Below are positions 46,845-56,395 of a stretch of 64,000 nt of DNA, in pieces. How positions within the stretch are numbered: the stretch's first letter is position 1; each line of letters begins with the position of its first letter. Origin of the DNA: Mycobacterium asiaticum (GTDB lineage Bacteria; Actinomycetota; Actinomycetes; Mycobacteriales; Mycobacteriaceae); assembly GCF_001673635.1 (NCBI RefSeq), contig NZ_LZMH01000035.1, positions 186,001-250,000 of the forward strand, given 5' to 3'. The notes beneath the pieces are model-generated. The model saw only the letters and a program-made list of their open reading frames with translations, was not told where the DNA came from and made no database searches. The position numbers and the translations under genes are program-made.

Positions 46845-47495
46845 TCATTGACCGGGCGGCATCAGCACCGTGTCGATCATGTAGACCGTCGCGTTCGCGG
46901 TGTGCACCCCTCCGCACACCAGGCCCGCGGTGTTGACCTTCAGGTCATTGCCGGCGCCGGTCACCGTGACATCCGCGCCTTGCAGCGTCTTGTGGGTCCC
47001 GGGAACCTTGGCCGGGCTCGCCTGACCCGAGACGACGTGGTAGGTCAGGATGCTGTTCAGCAGCTTGGCGTCGGTCTTGAGCTGGTCGATGGTGGCCGCC
47101 GGGAGCTTGTCGAACGCGGCGTTGGTGGGGGCGAACACCGTGTACTGGCCGCTGTTGAGAGTGTCGACGAGATTCACCTGCGGGTTGAGCTTGCCGGACA
47201 GCGCCGAGGTCAGCGTGGTCAGCATCGGGTTGTTCGACGCCGCTGTCGCCACTGGGTCCTGTGCCATGCCGGTGACCGATCCCGGCCCGGTGGGGTTCTG
47301 CGCCGCGTACTCCGAGCAACCTGGGCCGATCAGGTCGGCGGCCGGATCCGCCTTGGCGGGGCTGGGTGCGGCCGTGGCGGTCATGCTGGGCGCCGCCGCG
47401 GGGCTCACCTGGGCCGCGGGTTTGCTGCTCGAGCACCCCGCGAGCGCGAGCGCTGCCAGCGCGGCCGCGGCGATTGTCTTGGCATGTGTGTTCAT
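46845..47495 (-). CDS. mpt83: Fasciclin-domain lipoprotein Mpt83
   Basis: It has 216 residues. The lipoprotein signal ends in LALAGCSSS, so the Cys is lipidated and the protein is cell-surface bound. An Ala/Pro/Ser-rich linker precedes a FAS1 domain almost identical in pattern to Mpt70 ([35 protein letters not shown]). Two further cysteines ([14 protein letters not shown]) could pair. A SigK-type promoter lies at 47558-47584. Confidence 0.95.
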   Translation of the reverse strand: MNTHAKTIAAAALAALALAGCSSSKPAAQVSPAAAPSMTATAAPSPAKADPAADLIGPGCSEYAAQNPTGPGSVTGMAQDPVATAASNNPMLTTLTSALSGKLNPQVNLVDTLNSGQYTVFAPTNAAFDKLPAATIDQLKTDAKLLNSILTYHVVSGQASPAKVPGTHKTLQGADVTVTGAGNDLKVNTAGLVCGGVHTANATVYMIDTVLMPPGQ

Positions 47496-47557
47496 CTCTC
47501 CAATTCCTTTGCAACAGAATGGTTTTGAGACGACGGCCGTCGCCCCTGCACTGAGTC

Positions 47558-47584
47558 ATTCGGAGCGGGGCAGGTTGCGGATGG
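47558..47584 (-). promoter_or_regulatory. SigK-type promoter of mpt83
   Basis: On the minus strand, CCATCC (47584-47579) and CCGAAT (47563-47558) are separated by 15 bases, the same as before mpt70, with the shared bases CGCT before the -10. The leader to the mpt83 ATG would be about 55 nt. The promoter is back to back with that of dxr. Confidence 0.8.
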
Positions 47585-47604
47585 GTCCGAATAGCAAAAA
47601 GCGG

Positions 47605-47616
47605 CACAATGGGTGG
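47605..47616 (+). promoter_or_regulatory. -10 region for a leaderless dxr transcript
   Basis: CACAAT (47605-47610) ends 6 bases before the GTG start of dxr, and no Shine-Dalgarno sequence precedes the GTG. The same hexamer is the presumed -10 of rpsP and rplS in this window. No clear -35 was found. Confidence 0.4.
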
Positions 47617-48819
47617 GTGACTATCTCCGGTGACGGGCCCGTCGAAGGCCGGGCGCGAGTGCTGGTGCTGGGCAGCACCGGCTCGATCGGTACCCAAGCG
47701 CTGGAGGTCATCGCGGCAAACCCGGACCGCTTCGAGGTCGTCGGCCTCGCCGCCGGCGGCAACAACCTCGAGACGTTGCTGCAGCAGCGCGCCGCCACCG
47801 GTGTGACCAACATCGCTGTCGCGGACGCCGATGCCGCCGAGCGGGCCGGTGACATCCCTTTCAAGGGTCCCGATGCCGTCACCCGGCTGGTGCAGGAAAC
47901 CGAGGCGGACGTCGTACTGAACGCTCTGGTCGGGGCACTGGGGCTGCGGCCGACGCTGGCCGCGCTGGAATCCGGCGCACGGCTGGCACTGGCCAACAAG
48001 GAGTCACTCGTTGCCGGCGGCCCGCTGGTGCTGCGGGCGGCGCGGCCCGGGCAGATCGTGCCCGTCGACTCCGAGCACTCCGCCATGGCGCAGTGCCTGC
48101 GCAGTGGCACCGCCGGCGAGGTCGACAAACTGGTGCTGACCGCCTCGGGGGGCCCATTCCGCGGCTGGTCGGCCGCCGACCTCGAGCACGTCACTCCGCA
48201 GCAGGCCGGCGCGCATCCCACCTGGTCGATGGGTCCGATGAACACGCTGAACTCGGCATCGCTGGTCAACAAGGGCCTCGAACTCATCGAGACCCACCTG
48301 TTGTTCGGCATCGCTTACGACCGCATCGAGGTCGTCGTGCATCCCCAGTCGATCGTCCACTCGATGGTGACCTTCACCGACGGATCGACGATCGCCCAGG
48401 CCAGCCCGCCGGACATGAAGCTGCCGATCTCGCTGGCGCTGGGCTGGCCGCGCCGGGTCGCCGGAGCCGCAATGGCCTGCGACTTCAGCAAGGCCTCCAC
48501 CTGGGAATTCGAGCCGCTGGACAGCAAGGTTTTCCCGGCCGTCGAGCTGGCTCGGCACGCCGGCGAGGCCGGTGGCTGCCTGACCGCGGTCTACAACGCG
48601 GTGAACGAGGAGGCCGCGCAGGCCTTCCTCGAGGGCCGGCTCCGATTCCCGGCAATTGTCGCCACCATTGCCGACGTGCTGCACGGCGCCGACCAATGGG
48701 CCGTTCCACCCGCTACCGTGGATGAGGTACTCGAGGCGCAGCGCTGGGCCCGTGAGCGAGCGCGACGCGCGGTCGCTACCGCTGGTTCGGCGCCGGTCAG
48801 AGTTTCCGGCTTGGCGTGA
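47617..48819 (+). CDS. dxr: 1-deoxy-D-xylulose 5-phosphate reductoisomerase
   Basis: Second step of the non-mevalonate isoprenoid pathway. It has 400 residues. The NADPH-binding motif is [13 protein letters not shown] (from about residue 18). Catalytic blocks are [63 protein letters not shown] (in pieces) and [10 protein letters not shown]. The chosen GTG follows a presumed leaderless promoter; an ATG at 47581 is in frame. It heads dxr-rip1-ispG, two genes of one pathway around a protease. Confidence 0.96.
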   Translation: MTISGDGPVEGRARVLVLGSTGSIGTQALEVIAANPDRFEVVGLAAGGNNLETLLQQRAATGVTNIAVADADAAERAGDIPFKGPDAVTRLVQETEADVVLNALVGALGLRPTLAALESGARLALANKESLVAGGPLVLRAARPGQIVPVDSEHSAMAQCLRSGTAGEVDKLVLTASGGPFRGWSAADLEHVTPQQAGAHPTWSMGPMNTLNSASLVNKGLELIETHLLFGIAYDRIEVVVHPQSIVHSMVTFTDGSTIAQASPPDMKLPISLALGWPRRVAGAAMACDFSKASTWEFEPLDSKVFPAVELARHAGEAGGCLTAVYNAVNEEAAQAFLEGRLRFPAIVATIADVLHGADQWAVPPATVDEVLEAQRWARERARRAVATAGSAPVRVSGLA

Positions 48820-48838
48820 GAAAGGTCGTAACAGGCTG

Positions 48839-50053
48839 ATGATGTTCGTTATCGGCATTGTGCTGTTCGCACTTGCCATCCTCATCTCGGTCGCGCTGCA
48901 CGAATGCGGCCACATGTGGGCGGCGCGCGCCACCGGCATGAAGGTGCGGCGCTACTTCGTCGGGTTCGGTCCCACGCTGTGGTCCACCCGGCGCGGAGAA
49001 ACCCAGTACGGCATCAAGGCCATCCCCGCGGGCGGCTTCTGCGACATCGCCGGCATGACCCCGGTCGAGGAACTCGCGCCCGACGAGCAGGACCGGGCCA
49101 TGTACAAGCAGGCGACGTGGAAACGGGTCGCGGTGCTGTTCGCCGGGCCGGGGATGAACTTCGTCATCTGCCTGGTGCTGCTCTATGCGATTGCCTTGAT
49201 CTGGGGCCTGCCCAATCTGCACCCGTCGAATAAGGCGATCGTCGGTGAAACCGGCTGCGTCGCCCAGGAGGTCTCGCAGGGCAAGTTGGACAAGTGCAAC
49301 GGCCAGGGCCCGGCCGCACTCGCCGGCATCCGGGTCGGTGACGTCGTCGTCAAGGTGGGCGACACCCCGGTCTCCACGTTCGAGCAGATGGCGACGGCGG
49401 TGCGCAAGTTGCACGGCACCGTGCCGGTGGTCGTCGAGCGGGACGGCAAGACCATCACCACCAGCGTCAACGTCGAAAGCACCCGGCGCTACATCCCCAC
49501 CGGCCAGGGCAACCAGGTCCAGCCCGCCACCGTCGGCGCCATCGGCGTGGGCGCGCCACGCAACGAGCCGACGCAATACAACGCGCTCACGGCCGTACCG
49601 GGCACCATCGCATTCGCCGGCCAGCTGACTGTCGAGGTCGGCAAGTCGCTGGCCGCCATCCCGACCAAGGTCGGCGCGCTGTTCAACGCGATCGGTGGCG
49701 GCGAGCGCGACCCACAGACGCCGATGAGTGTGGTCGGCGCCAGCATCATCGGCGGCGACACCGTCGACCACGGCCTCTGGGTGGCGTTCTGGTTCTTCCT
49801 GGCGCAGCTGAACCTGATCCTCGGTGCCATCAATCTGTTGCCGCTGCTGCCCTTTGACGGCGGGCACATCGCCGTCGCGCTGTTCGAAAAGGTGCGCAAC
49901 ATGATCCGCTCGGCGCGCGGCAAGGTGGCCGCGGCGCCGGTGAACTACCTCAAACTCATGCCGGCGACCTACGTGGTGCTGATCTTCGTGGTCGGCTACA
50001 TGCTGTTGACCGTCACCGCTGACCTGGTCAACCCCATCCGGCTCTTCCAATAA
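48839..50053 (+). CDS. rip1: Site-2 intramembrane protease Rip1
   Basis: Zinc metalloprotease that cleaves anti-sigma factors within the membrane. It has 404 residues, the same length as M. tuberculosis Rip1 (Rv2869c), which processes the anti-sigma factors of SigK, SigL and SigM. The zinc motif HECGH is at 21-25 in the first membrane segment. A PDZ domain lies about 122-200 ([20 protein letters not shown]). The third ligand is the Asp of LPFDGGH near 339. Its neighbours are isoprenoid genes. Note that two SigK-type promoters lie 2-4 kb away. Confidence 0.96.
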   Translation: MMFVIGIVLFALAILISVALHECGHMWAARATGMKVRRYFVGFGPTLWSTRRGETQYGIKAIPAGGFCDIAGMTPVEELAPDEQDRAMYKQATWKRVAVLFAGPGMNFVICLVLLYAIALIWGLPNLHPSNKAIVGETGCVAQEVSQGKLDKCNGQGPAALAGIRVGDVVVKVGDTPVSTFEQMATAVRKLHGTVPVVVERDGKTITTSVNVESTRRYIPTGQGNQVQPATVGAIGVGAPRNEPTQYNALTAVPGTIAFAGQLTVEVGKSLAAIPTKVGALFNAIGGGERDPQTPMSVVGASIIGGDTVDHGLWVAFWFFLAQLNLILGAINLLPLLPFDGGHIAVALFEKVRNMIRSARGKVAAAPVNYLKLMPATYVVLIFVVGYMLLTVTADLVNPIRLFQ

Positions 50054-50072
50054 AGAGAGAAGGCGAACACAA

Positions 50073-51245
50073 GTGACCGTTGGCCTGGGCATGCCGCAAT
50101 CTCCGGCGCCCACGCTGGCCCCTCGGCGCACCACCCGTCAGCTGATGGTTCGCGACGTCGGGGTGGGCAGCGACTACCCGATTTCGGTGCAATCGATGTG
50201 CACCACCAAGACGCATGACGTCAACTCGACCCTGCAGCAGATCGCGGAATTGACCGCGGCGGGTTGTGACATTGTCAGAGTGGCCTGCCCCCGGCAGGAG
50301 GACGCCGACGCGCTCGGTGAGATCGCCCGGCACAGCCAGATCCCCGTCATCGCCGACATCCACTTCCAGCCGAAGTACATCTTCGCCGCCATCGACGCCG
50401 GGTGCGCCGCGGTCCGCGTCAACCCCGGCAACATCAAGGAATTCGACGGCCGGGTCGGCGAAGTCGCCAAGGCCGCCGGCGCCGCGGGCATCCCCATCCG
50501 CATCGGCGTCAACGCCGGCTCCCTGGACAAGCGGTTCATGCAGAAGTACGGCAAGGCCACCCCGGAAGCGCTGGTCGAGTCGGCTTTGTGGGAAGCCTCG
50601 CTCTTCGAGGAGCACGGCTTCGGCAACATCAAGATCAGCGTCAAGCACAACGACCCCGTGGTCATGGTCGCCGCATATGAGCAACTGGCCGCGCAGTGCG
50701 ACTACCCGCTGCACCTCGGCGTCACCGAGGCCGGCCCGGCTTTCCAGGGCACCATCAAGTCCGCCGTCGCGTTCGGTGCGTTGCTGTCGCGGGGGATCGG
50801 CGACACCATCCGGGTGTCGCTGTCCGCACCTCCGGTCGAGGAAGTGAAGGTCGGCACCCAGATCCTGGAGTCGCTCAACCTACGGCCGCGGTCGCTGGAG
50901 ATCGTGTCGTGCCCGTCTTGTGGGCGCGCCCAGGTGGACGTGTACACGCTGGCCAACGAAGTCACCGCCGGCCTGGACGGCCTGGACGTTCCGTTGCGGG
51001 TGGCCGTGATGGGTTGCGTCGTCAATGGCCCCGGCGAGGCGCGCGAGGCCGACCTCGGCGTCGCCTCGGGCAACGGCAAGGGCCAGATCTTCGTCAAGGG
51101 CGAAGTGATCAAGACCGTGCCCGAGGCGCAGATCGTCGAGACGCTGATCGAGGAAGCCATGCGGCTCGCCGAGCAAATGGGTGAGCAATCCGAAACGGAT
51201 CCCGGGACGGCAACAAGCGGTTCGCCTATTGTGACCGTAAGCTGA
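50073..51245 (+). CDS. ispG: 4-hydroxy-3-methylbut-2-enyl diphosphate synthase IspG (GcpE)
   Basis: Iron-sulfur enzyme of the non-mevalonate isoprenoid pathway. It has 390 residues. The N-terminal TIM barrel begins [20 protein letters not shown]. The C-terminal cluster cysteines are in [13 protein letters not shown] and [11 protein letters not shown]. The GTG start lies 19 bases after rip1, with GAGAGAAGG upstream. It works two steps or more after Dxr in the same pathway. Confidence 0.96.
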   Translation: MTVGLGMPQSPAPTLAPRRTTRQLMVRDVGVGSDYPISVQSMCTTKTHDVNSTLQQIAELTAAGCDIVRVACPRQEDADALGEIARHSQIPVIADIHFQPKYIFAAIDAGCAAVRVNPGNIKEFDGRVGEVAKAAGAAGIPIRIGVNAGSLDKRFMQKYGKATPEALVESALWEASLFEEHGFGNIKISVKHNDPVVMVAAYEQLAAQCDYPLHLGVTEAGPAFQGTIKSAVAFGALLSRGIGDTIRVSLSAPPVEEVKVGTQILESLNLRPRSLEIVSCPSCGRAQVDVYTLANEVTAGLDGLDVPLRVAVMGCVVNGPGEAREADLGVASGNGKGQIFVKGEVIKTVPEAQIVETLIEEAMRLAEQMGEQSETDPGTATSGSPIVTVS

Positions 51246-51294
51246 TAGGGCCAAAGCTCACTGGCCCTCGGTTCGCACCACAGAGAGTTTCCCG

Positions 51295-52149
51295 ATGTCG
51301 GCTCCGCCCATCCTGCGCCTTGTCGGCGAGCGACGGGTGTCGGTGGTGCGTGACGCCGCCACCGTGTGGAAGGTGCTGGGCGACAACCCCGTCGAATCGT
51401 GCATGGTCGCCGCGCGCGTCGCTGACTACGGTGTCGAACCCAATTCGATCGGCGGCGAACTCTGGACTGTTCGCGGCGCCGAGGAGTCGCTGTGCTTCGC
51501 CGGCGCGAACCTGATTCCGTTGCGCGGCAACCTGATCGACCTGAGAGCGTTCGCCGACGAGGCCAAAAGCACGGCGCGCCGCTGTTCGTCGTTGGTCGGC
51601 CGGGCCGACCTCGTGCTGCCCATGTGGCAGCGGCTGGAGCCCGCCTGGGGGCCGGCGCGGGACGTGCGTGACCACCAACCGCTGATGGCGCTCAACACCC
51701 ACCCCAGCTGTGCGCTGGACACCGAGGTGCGCCAGGTGCGCCCCGAGGAACTCGACGCCTACCTGGTGGCTGCCGTGGACATGTTTATCGGCGAAGTCGG
51801 CGTCGACCCGCGGGTCGGTGACGGCGGGCGGGGTTACCGCCGCCGCGTGGCGAGCCTCATCGCGGCCGGGCGGGCCTGGGCCCGTTTCGAACACGGCCAG
51901 GTGGTCTTCAAGGCCGAAGTGGGCTCGCAGTCGCCGTCCGTCGGGCAGATCCAAGGGGTGTGGGTGCACCCGGAGCGGCGCGGGCTGGGCATCGGCACGG
52001 CCGGCACCGCGACGCTGGCCGCGGTCATCGTCGGCAGCGGACGGATCGCCAGCCTTTACGTCAACGACTTCAACACGGTGGCCCGCGCCGCCTACGCTCG
52101 CGTGGGATTCAAGGAAGTCGGGACTTTCGCCACGGTCCTGCTGGACTAG
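51295..52149 (+). CDS. GNAT-family N-acetyltransferase with a DUF4081-like N-terminal domain
   Basis: Positional match to Rv2867c, with the same length as I recall (284). The N-terminal roughly 130 residues form a domain of unknown role seen in actinobacterial acetyltransferases. The GNAT core is C-terminal, with the acetyl-CoA loop in VHPERRGLGIGTAGTATL and the terminal strands ASLYVNDFNTVARAAYARVGF. The substrate is unknown. It lies 49 bases after ispG and probably belongs to that operon. Confidence 0.9.
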   Translation: MSAPPILRLVGERRVSVVRDAATVWKVLGDNPVESCMVAARVADYGVEPNSIGGELWTVRGAEESLCFAGANLIPLRGNLIDLRAFADEAKSTARRCSSLVGRADLVLPMWQRLEPAWGPARDVRDHQPLMALNTHPSCALDTEVRQVRPEELDAYLVAAVDMFIGEVGVDPRVGDGGRGYRRRVASLIAAGRAWARFEHGQVVFKAEVGSQSPSVGQIQGVWVHPERRGLGIGTAGTATLAAVIVGSGRIASLYVNDFNTVARAAYARVGFKEVGTFATVLLD

Positions 52150-52230
52150 CTGTTGGACTAGCGCGCGTCACGGTTCGATCTCGGTGTGTCGGCGATGCGG
52201 TGACGGCATCTGTTCATAACATCAGTAACG

Positions 52231-54042
52231 ATGGTAACTAGAACAACTCTGGCCTCGTCTGTCACAGGCTTGATGCTGGTCGCGGTGATCGCGCTGCCAG
52301 GCTGCACTCCCAAGCCCGAGGGTCCCGGTCCGGCCGCCGAGAGGTTCCTGTCGGCGCTGTCCGTCGGCGACACGGCGACGGCCGCCCAGGTCAGCGACAG
52401 CCCCAACGACGCCCGCGAAGCGCTCAACGCCGCCTGGGCCGGCCTGCAGGCCACCCATCTTGACGCGCAGGTGCTGAGTTCCAAGTATGCGGAGGACACC
52501 GGCACCGTCGCCTACCGCTTCACCTGGCACCTGCCGAAGAACCGGACCTGGACCTACGACGGCCAGCTGAAGATGGCCCGCGACGAGGGACACTGGCAGG
52601 TCCGGTGGGCCACCACCGGGCTGCACCCCAAGCTGGGTGAACACCAGACGTTCGCGCTGCGCGCCGACCAGCCGCGGCGGGCCTCGGTGAACGAGCTAGG
52701 CGGCTCCGACGTGCTGGCGCCGGGCTACATCTACCACTACGCGCTGGACGCCAGCCAGGCCGGACCCGCGCTGATCGGGACGGCACATGCCGTCGTGGAC
52801 GCGCTGAGGCCGTTCAACGACACCCTGAACGATCCGCAGCTCCTCGCCGAAATGGCCAGCTCGACGACCAAGCCGGTCGATCTGGTGACGCTGCTGCCCG
52901 ACGACAGCAACAAGGTCTTCCCGGCGATCGGCACACTGCCCGGCGTGGTGATCACCCCGCAGGCCGAACTGCTGCCCACCGACCCGCACTTCGCGCCGGC
53001 GGTCATGGCGGAAGTAAAGAAGGCGGTGGTCGACCAGCTCGACGGCCAGGCCGGTTGGCGGATCGTCAGTACCAATCAGAACGGTGTCGACGTCGCCGTC
53101 CTGCACGAGGTCGAGGGCTCACCGGCGCCGTCGGTATCGATCACGCTGGACCGAGCCGTGCAGGACGCTGCCCAGCATGCGGTCGACACCCGGGGCGGCA
53201 AAGCGATGCTGGTAGTGATCAAGCCGTCGACCGGGGAGATCCTGGCGGTTGCGCAGAACGCCGGCGCCAACGCCGAGGGCCTGCTGGCCACCACCGGTCT
53301 CTACCCGCCCGGGTCGACGTTCAAGATGGTCACCGCCGGCGCTGCCGTCGAGCGGGACATGGCCACCCCCAACACAATGCTGGGCTGCCCCGGCCACCTC
53401 GACATCGGCCACCGCACCATCCCGAACTACGGCGGCTTCGACCTGGGCGTGGTGCCGTTATCCCGGGCGTTCGCCAGCTCCTGCAACACCACCTTCGCCG
53501 AGCTCAGCAGCAAGTTGCCGCCGCGCGGCCTCACCCAGGCCGCCAGCCGCTACGGCATCGGGTTGGACTATCAGGTCGAGGGCATCACCACGGTGACCGG
53601 CTCGGTACCGCCGACCGTGGATCTGACCGAGCGCACCGAGGACGGCTTCGGCCAGGGCCGCGTCCTGGCCAGCCCGTTCGGCATGGCGCTGGTGGCGGCC
53701 ACGGTCGCCGCCGGCAAAACCCCGGTGCCACAACTGATCGTCGGCCGGCCGACCGCGGTCGCCGGCGATAACACTCCGATCAGCCCGAAAATGGTCGAGG
53801 CGCTGCGCCCGATGATGCGGCTGGTGGTCACCAACGGCACCGCCAAGGACATCGCCGGCTGCGGCGAGGTGTACGGCAAGACGGGGGAGGCCGAGTTCGC
53901 CGGCGGATCGCATTCCTGGTTCGCCGGGTACCGGGGCGACTTGGCGTTCGCGGCGCTCATCGTCGGGGGCGGCAGCTCGGAATACGCGGTGCGGATGACC
54001 AAAGTGATGTTCGACTCCCTGCCCCCCGGCTACCTGGCTTGA
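52231..54042 (+). CDS. Penicillin-binding lipoprotein (class B transpeptidase-like)
   Basis: Matches Rv2864c in length (603). The lipoprotein signal ends in IALPGCTPK. A MecA-N-like domain (about 35-145) and a dimerisation region precede the transpeptidase domain. SxxK is in PPGSTFKMVTAG, SxN in ASSCNTTFAE and KTG in VYGKTGEAEF, so all active-site motifs are intact. It should crosslink peptidoglycan outside the membrane. TAACAT (52217-52222) ends 8 bases before the ATG, a possible leaderless promoter. In H37Rv a RelFG toxin-antitoxin pair precedes this gene; here none does. Confidence 0.94.
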   Translation: MVTRTTLASSVTGLMLVAVIALPGCTPKPEGPGPAAERFLSALSVGDTATAAQVSDSPNDAREALNAAWAGLQATHLDAQVLSSKYAEDTGTVAYRFTWHLPKNRTWTYDGQLKMARDEGHWQVRWATTGLHPKLGEHQTFALRADQPRRASVNELGGSDVLAPGYIYHYALDASQAGPALIGTAHAVVDALRPFNDTLNDPQLLAEMASSTTKPVDLVTLLPDDSNKVFPAIGTLPGVVITPQAELLPTDPHFAPAVMAEVKKAVVDQLDGQAGWRIVSTNQNGVDVAVLHEVEGSPAPSVSITLDRAVQDAAQHAVDTRGGKAMLVVIKPSTGEILAVAQNAGANAEGLLATTGLYPPGSTFKMVTAGAAVERDMATPNTMLGCPGHLDIGHRTIPNYGGFDLGVVPLSRAFASSCNTTFAELSSKLPPRGLTQAASRYGIGLDYQVEGITTVTGSVPPTVDLTERTEDGFGQGRVLASPFGMALVAATVAAGKTPVPQLIVGRPTAVAGDNTPISPKMVEALRPMMRLVVTNGTAKDIAGCGEVYGKTGEAEFAGGSHSWFAGYRGDLAFAALIVGGGSSEYAVRMTKVMFDSLPPGYLA

Positions 54043-54098
54043 CGCGGACCCGGACGCCAGCTCGCGGTAAGTTGCGAGGGTGAGCTTCCGGGGCCGCG

Positions 54099-54683
54099 AT
54101 GACTGAGTCCGGCGGGGACATGGTGTCGATGCGGGTGTCGGACGCCGACCGTAACGGGACCATGCGGCGTCTGAACAACGCCCTGGCGCTCGGGTTGATC
54201 GACATCGACGAGTTCGAGCAGCGCTCGCGCGGGGTTTCCTTCGCGCGGACCCGCGACGAGCTGGACGGCTTGGTCAGCGACCTGCCCGGGCCGGGTGCGA
54301 TCGTCACCTCCGCGACCGACCGGGTGGAACTGCGCGGCTGGGCGGGCTCCCTCAAGCGGCACGGCGAATGGACGGTGCCCACCCGGCTGTCGCTGGTGCG
54401 GCGATTCGGCAACATCGACCTGGACCTGACCAAGGCGAGGTTCGCCGGACCGGTTGTGGTCATCGAGATCGACATGAAGTTCGGCTCACTGGATCTGCGG
54501 TTGCCCGAGGGTGCCAGTGCTTCGATCGACGACGTCGAGGCCTATGTGGGCAGCGCGAGTGACCGTCGCAAAGACCCGCCGGCCGAGGGCAACCCGCACG
54601 TGATCCTGACCGGCCAGCTGGTGTTCGGCTCGGTGATCATCCGTGGTCCGCGCCGCGCGCTGCTGCGCCGCCCCAGGTTGTGA
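54099..54683 (+). CDS. DUF1707 protein with a LiaF-like C-terminal domain
   Basis: Positional match to Rv2862c (194 residues). The N-terminal DUF1707/SHOCT-like segment (MRVSDADRNGTMRRLNNALA, LGLIDIDEFEQRSRG) is followed by a beta-helix domain of the cell-wall-active antibiotic response type (FGNIDLDLTKARF, MKFGSLDLRLPEG, LVFGSVIIRGP). No membrane segment is present, so it is probably cytoplasmic. Its role is unknown. A link to cell-envelope stress is inferred only from the C-terminal fold. The inner ATG MVSMRVSD is an alternative start. Confidence 0.85.
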   Translation: MTESGGDMVSMRVSDADRNGTMRRLNNALALGLIDIDEFEQRSRGVSFARTRDELDGLVSDLPGPGAIVTSATDRVELRGWAGSLKRHGEWTVPTRLSLVRRFGNIDLDLTKARFAGPVVVIEIDMKFGSLDLRLPEGASASIDDVEAYVGSASDRRKDPPAEGNPHVILTGQLVFGSVIIRGPRRALLRRPRL

Positions 54684-54701
54684 GCGCGGGCGTTGATCGA
54701 C

Positions 54702-54754
54702 ACTGAAAATCTGCAGCGAAAGTGCGAGTGCGGCCCTGCCGGATTTCAGTCTCG
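54702..54754. repeat. Palindromic intergenic repeat (family B, copy 2)
   Basis: ACTGAAAATC near 54702 and GGATTTCAGT near 54741-54750 are inverted arms. Over about 53 bases the element aligns without large gaps to 42458-42510; CTGAAAATCTGCAGC is identical in both. It separates the DUF1707 gene and mapB. Confidence 0.7.
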
Positions 54755-54804
54755 GCAACGCAGCGGCACGCGCTTAAGCAGCCCGAATCGCTAAGCTGTC
54801 TGCC

Positions 54805-55662
54805 ATGCCTGCTCGTACCGCGCTATCTCCCGGCGTGCTGTCCCCGACGCTGCCGGTGCCCAAGTGGATCGCGCGCCCCGAATACGTCGGCAAGCCGACC
54901 GCCAAAGAGGGTAGCGAGCCATGGGTGCAGGAGCCCGAGGTCATCGAGAAGATGCGGGTGGCCGGCCGCATCGCGGCCCGCGCCCTGCAGGAAGCCGGCA
55001 AGGCCGTCGCACCCGGCGTCACCACCGACCAACTCGACCGGATCGCGCACGAGTACATGGTCGACAACGGCGCGTACCCGTCGACGCTGGGCTACAAGGG
55101 TTTTCCCAAGTCCTGCTGCACGTCGGTCAATGAGGTCATCTGCCACGGGATCCCCGACTCGACCGTGATCGAAGACGGCGACATCGTCAACATCGACGTC
55201 ACCGCCTACATCAACGGCGTGCACGGCGACACCAACGCGACCTTCCTGGCCGGCGACGTGTCCGAGGAGCACCGGCTGCTGGTCGAACGCACCCACGAGG
55301 CCACCATGCGTGCCATCAAGGCCGTCAAGCCGGGACGCGCGTTGTCGGTGATCGGCCGAGTCATCGAGGCTTACGCAAACCGGTTCGGCTACAACGTCGT
55401 TCGCGATTTCACCGGCCATGGCATCGGTACCACGTTCCACAATGGTCTGGTGGTTCTGCACTACGACCAGCCCGCCGTTGAGACCATCATCCAGCCCGGC
55501 ATGACCTTCACCATCGAGCCGATGATCAATCTGGGTGGGCTGGACTACGAGATCTGGGACGACGGCTGGACAGTGGTCACCCGGGACCGCAAGTGGACCG
55601 CCCAGTTCGAACACACGCTTCTGGTCACCGACACCGGCGCCGAAATCCTCACCACGCCCTAA
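54805..55662 (+). CDS. mapB: Methionine aminopeptidase MapB
   Basis: Removes the initiator Met from new proteins. It has 285 residues, the same as M. tuberculosis MapB (Rv2861c). An N-terminal extension of about 40 residues rich in Pro is typical of the actinobacterial type. The five metal ligands are visible: Asp in VNIDVTAYI (about 131), Asp in [10 protein letters not shown] (about 142), His in [13 protein letters not shown], Glu in [11 protein letters not shown] (about 238) and Glu in QFEHTLLV (about 269). Confidence 0.96.
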   Translation: MPARTALSPGVLSPTLPVPKWIARPEYVGKPTAKEGSEPWVQEPEVIEKMRVAGRIAARALQEAGKAVAPGVTTDQLDRIAHEYMVDNGAYPSTLGYKGFPKSCCTSVNEVICHGIPDSTVIEDGDIVNIDVTAYINGVHGDTNATFLAGDVSEEHRLLVERTHEATMRAIKAVKPGRALSVIGRVIEAYANRFGYNVVRDFTGHGIGTTFHNGLVVLHYDQPAVETIIQPGMTFTIEPMINLGGLDYEIWDDGWTVVTRDRKWTAQFEHTLLVTDTGAEILTTP

Positions 55663-55835
55663 GCGTCCCCTGTTTTCGCGTCGCCGGAGTTCGTGACGGC
55701 AGCGGATTCAGAGGCAATTCTTGGTGTCGACGTGGCGGTCAATCGCTCCGGCGGTGGGAAACTTGGACGTGATTACCGAAGTGAACCGCGCACGCGAGCC
55801 AAATTGCCGGTAACTTTTCGGGAGTGCCCAACTTG

Positions 55836-56387
55836 ATGACGACGCTCGAAGGATTCGCCGTTCCGGTGGCGGTGTCCGGTCCCGAAAACGGCACCGTCGT
55901 CGTCCTGCTGGCCGCCGACCAACGCCCGCCCGGCGCGTACGACGCCCTCTGCCAACGACTGCACAACGCGTCATTGCGCACCGTCGTCATCGGCGCAGAC
56001 CCCCGCCTCACGGCCAAATCGGTCATCGGCCTGCTTGACTCGCTGGGTATCTCCTGGGCGGTGGTGGTGGGCGACCGAGCCAGCGCGGATCTGGCCTGGA
56101 AACTGGCGGCCACCAAATTGGGTCGGTTCGCCGGGCTGGTCGCCATTGACCGCGCGCATCCGCGGGTGCCCGATGCGGCCGGCGCGATTCGGGACGACAG
56201 CTGCCCGCCGGTAGAGATCGCGACCACGGTCCTGGTGAGTTCGCCGGCCGCCCGGGAGGCGGCCCGGGAGGGCCAGCGGTTCGTCTTCGGTGACTACCGG
56301 GTGGTTGATCTGCTCGGACGCCGCAATGCACACGAGTCGACGGCGCAGCTGGCCACCGAAATCGTGCTGCGCACCAGCGGCTGGTAA
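55836..56387 (+). CDS. Alpha/beta-hydrolase-like protein with a degenerate nucleophile elbow
   Basis: It has 183 residues and I do not recognise a named family. The pattern is half of an alpha/beta-hydrolase fold: strand TVVVLLAADQRPPGAY, strand LRTVVIGADPRL, then SWAVVVGDRASADLAWKLA where a hydrolase would have GxSxG. Here the central residue is Asp and no clear catalytic His remains, so it may be non-enzymatic. GGGAG (55820-55824) favours the ATG at 55836 over the GTG at 55824. It precedes glnA4 by 8 bases and so is likely part of that operon. It is not at this place in H37Rv. Confidence 0.75.
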   Translation: MTTLEGFAVPVAVSGPENGTVVVLLAADQRPPGAYDALCQRLHNASLRTVVIGADPRLTAKSVIGLLDSLGISWAVVVGDRASADLAWKLAATKLGRFAGLVAIDRAHPRVPDAAGAIRDDSCPPVEIATTVLVSSPAAREAAREGQRFVFGDYRVVDLLGRRNAHESTAQLATEIVLRTSGW

Positions 56388-56395
56388 CGACAGTC

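Noticed and set aside
48797..50134. Long minus-strand frame opposite rip1
   Set aside because: No motif is present. It spans the conserved protease gene and the spacer, so it is a reading-frame shadow.
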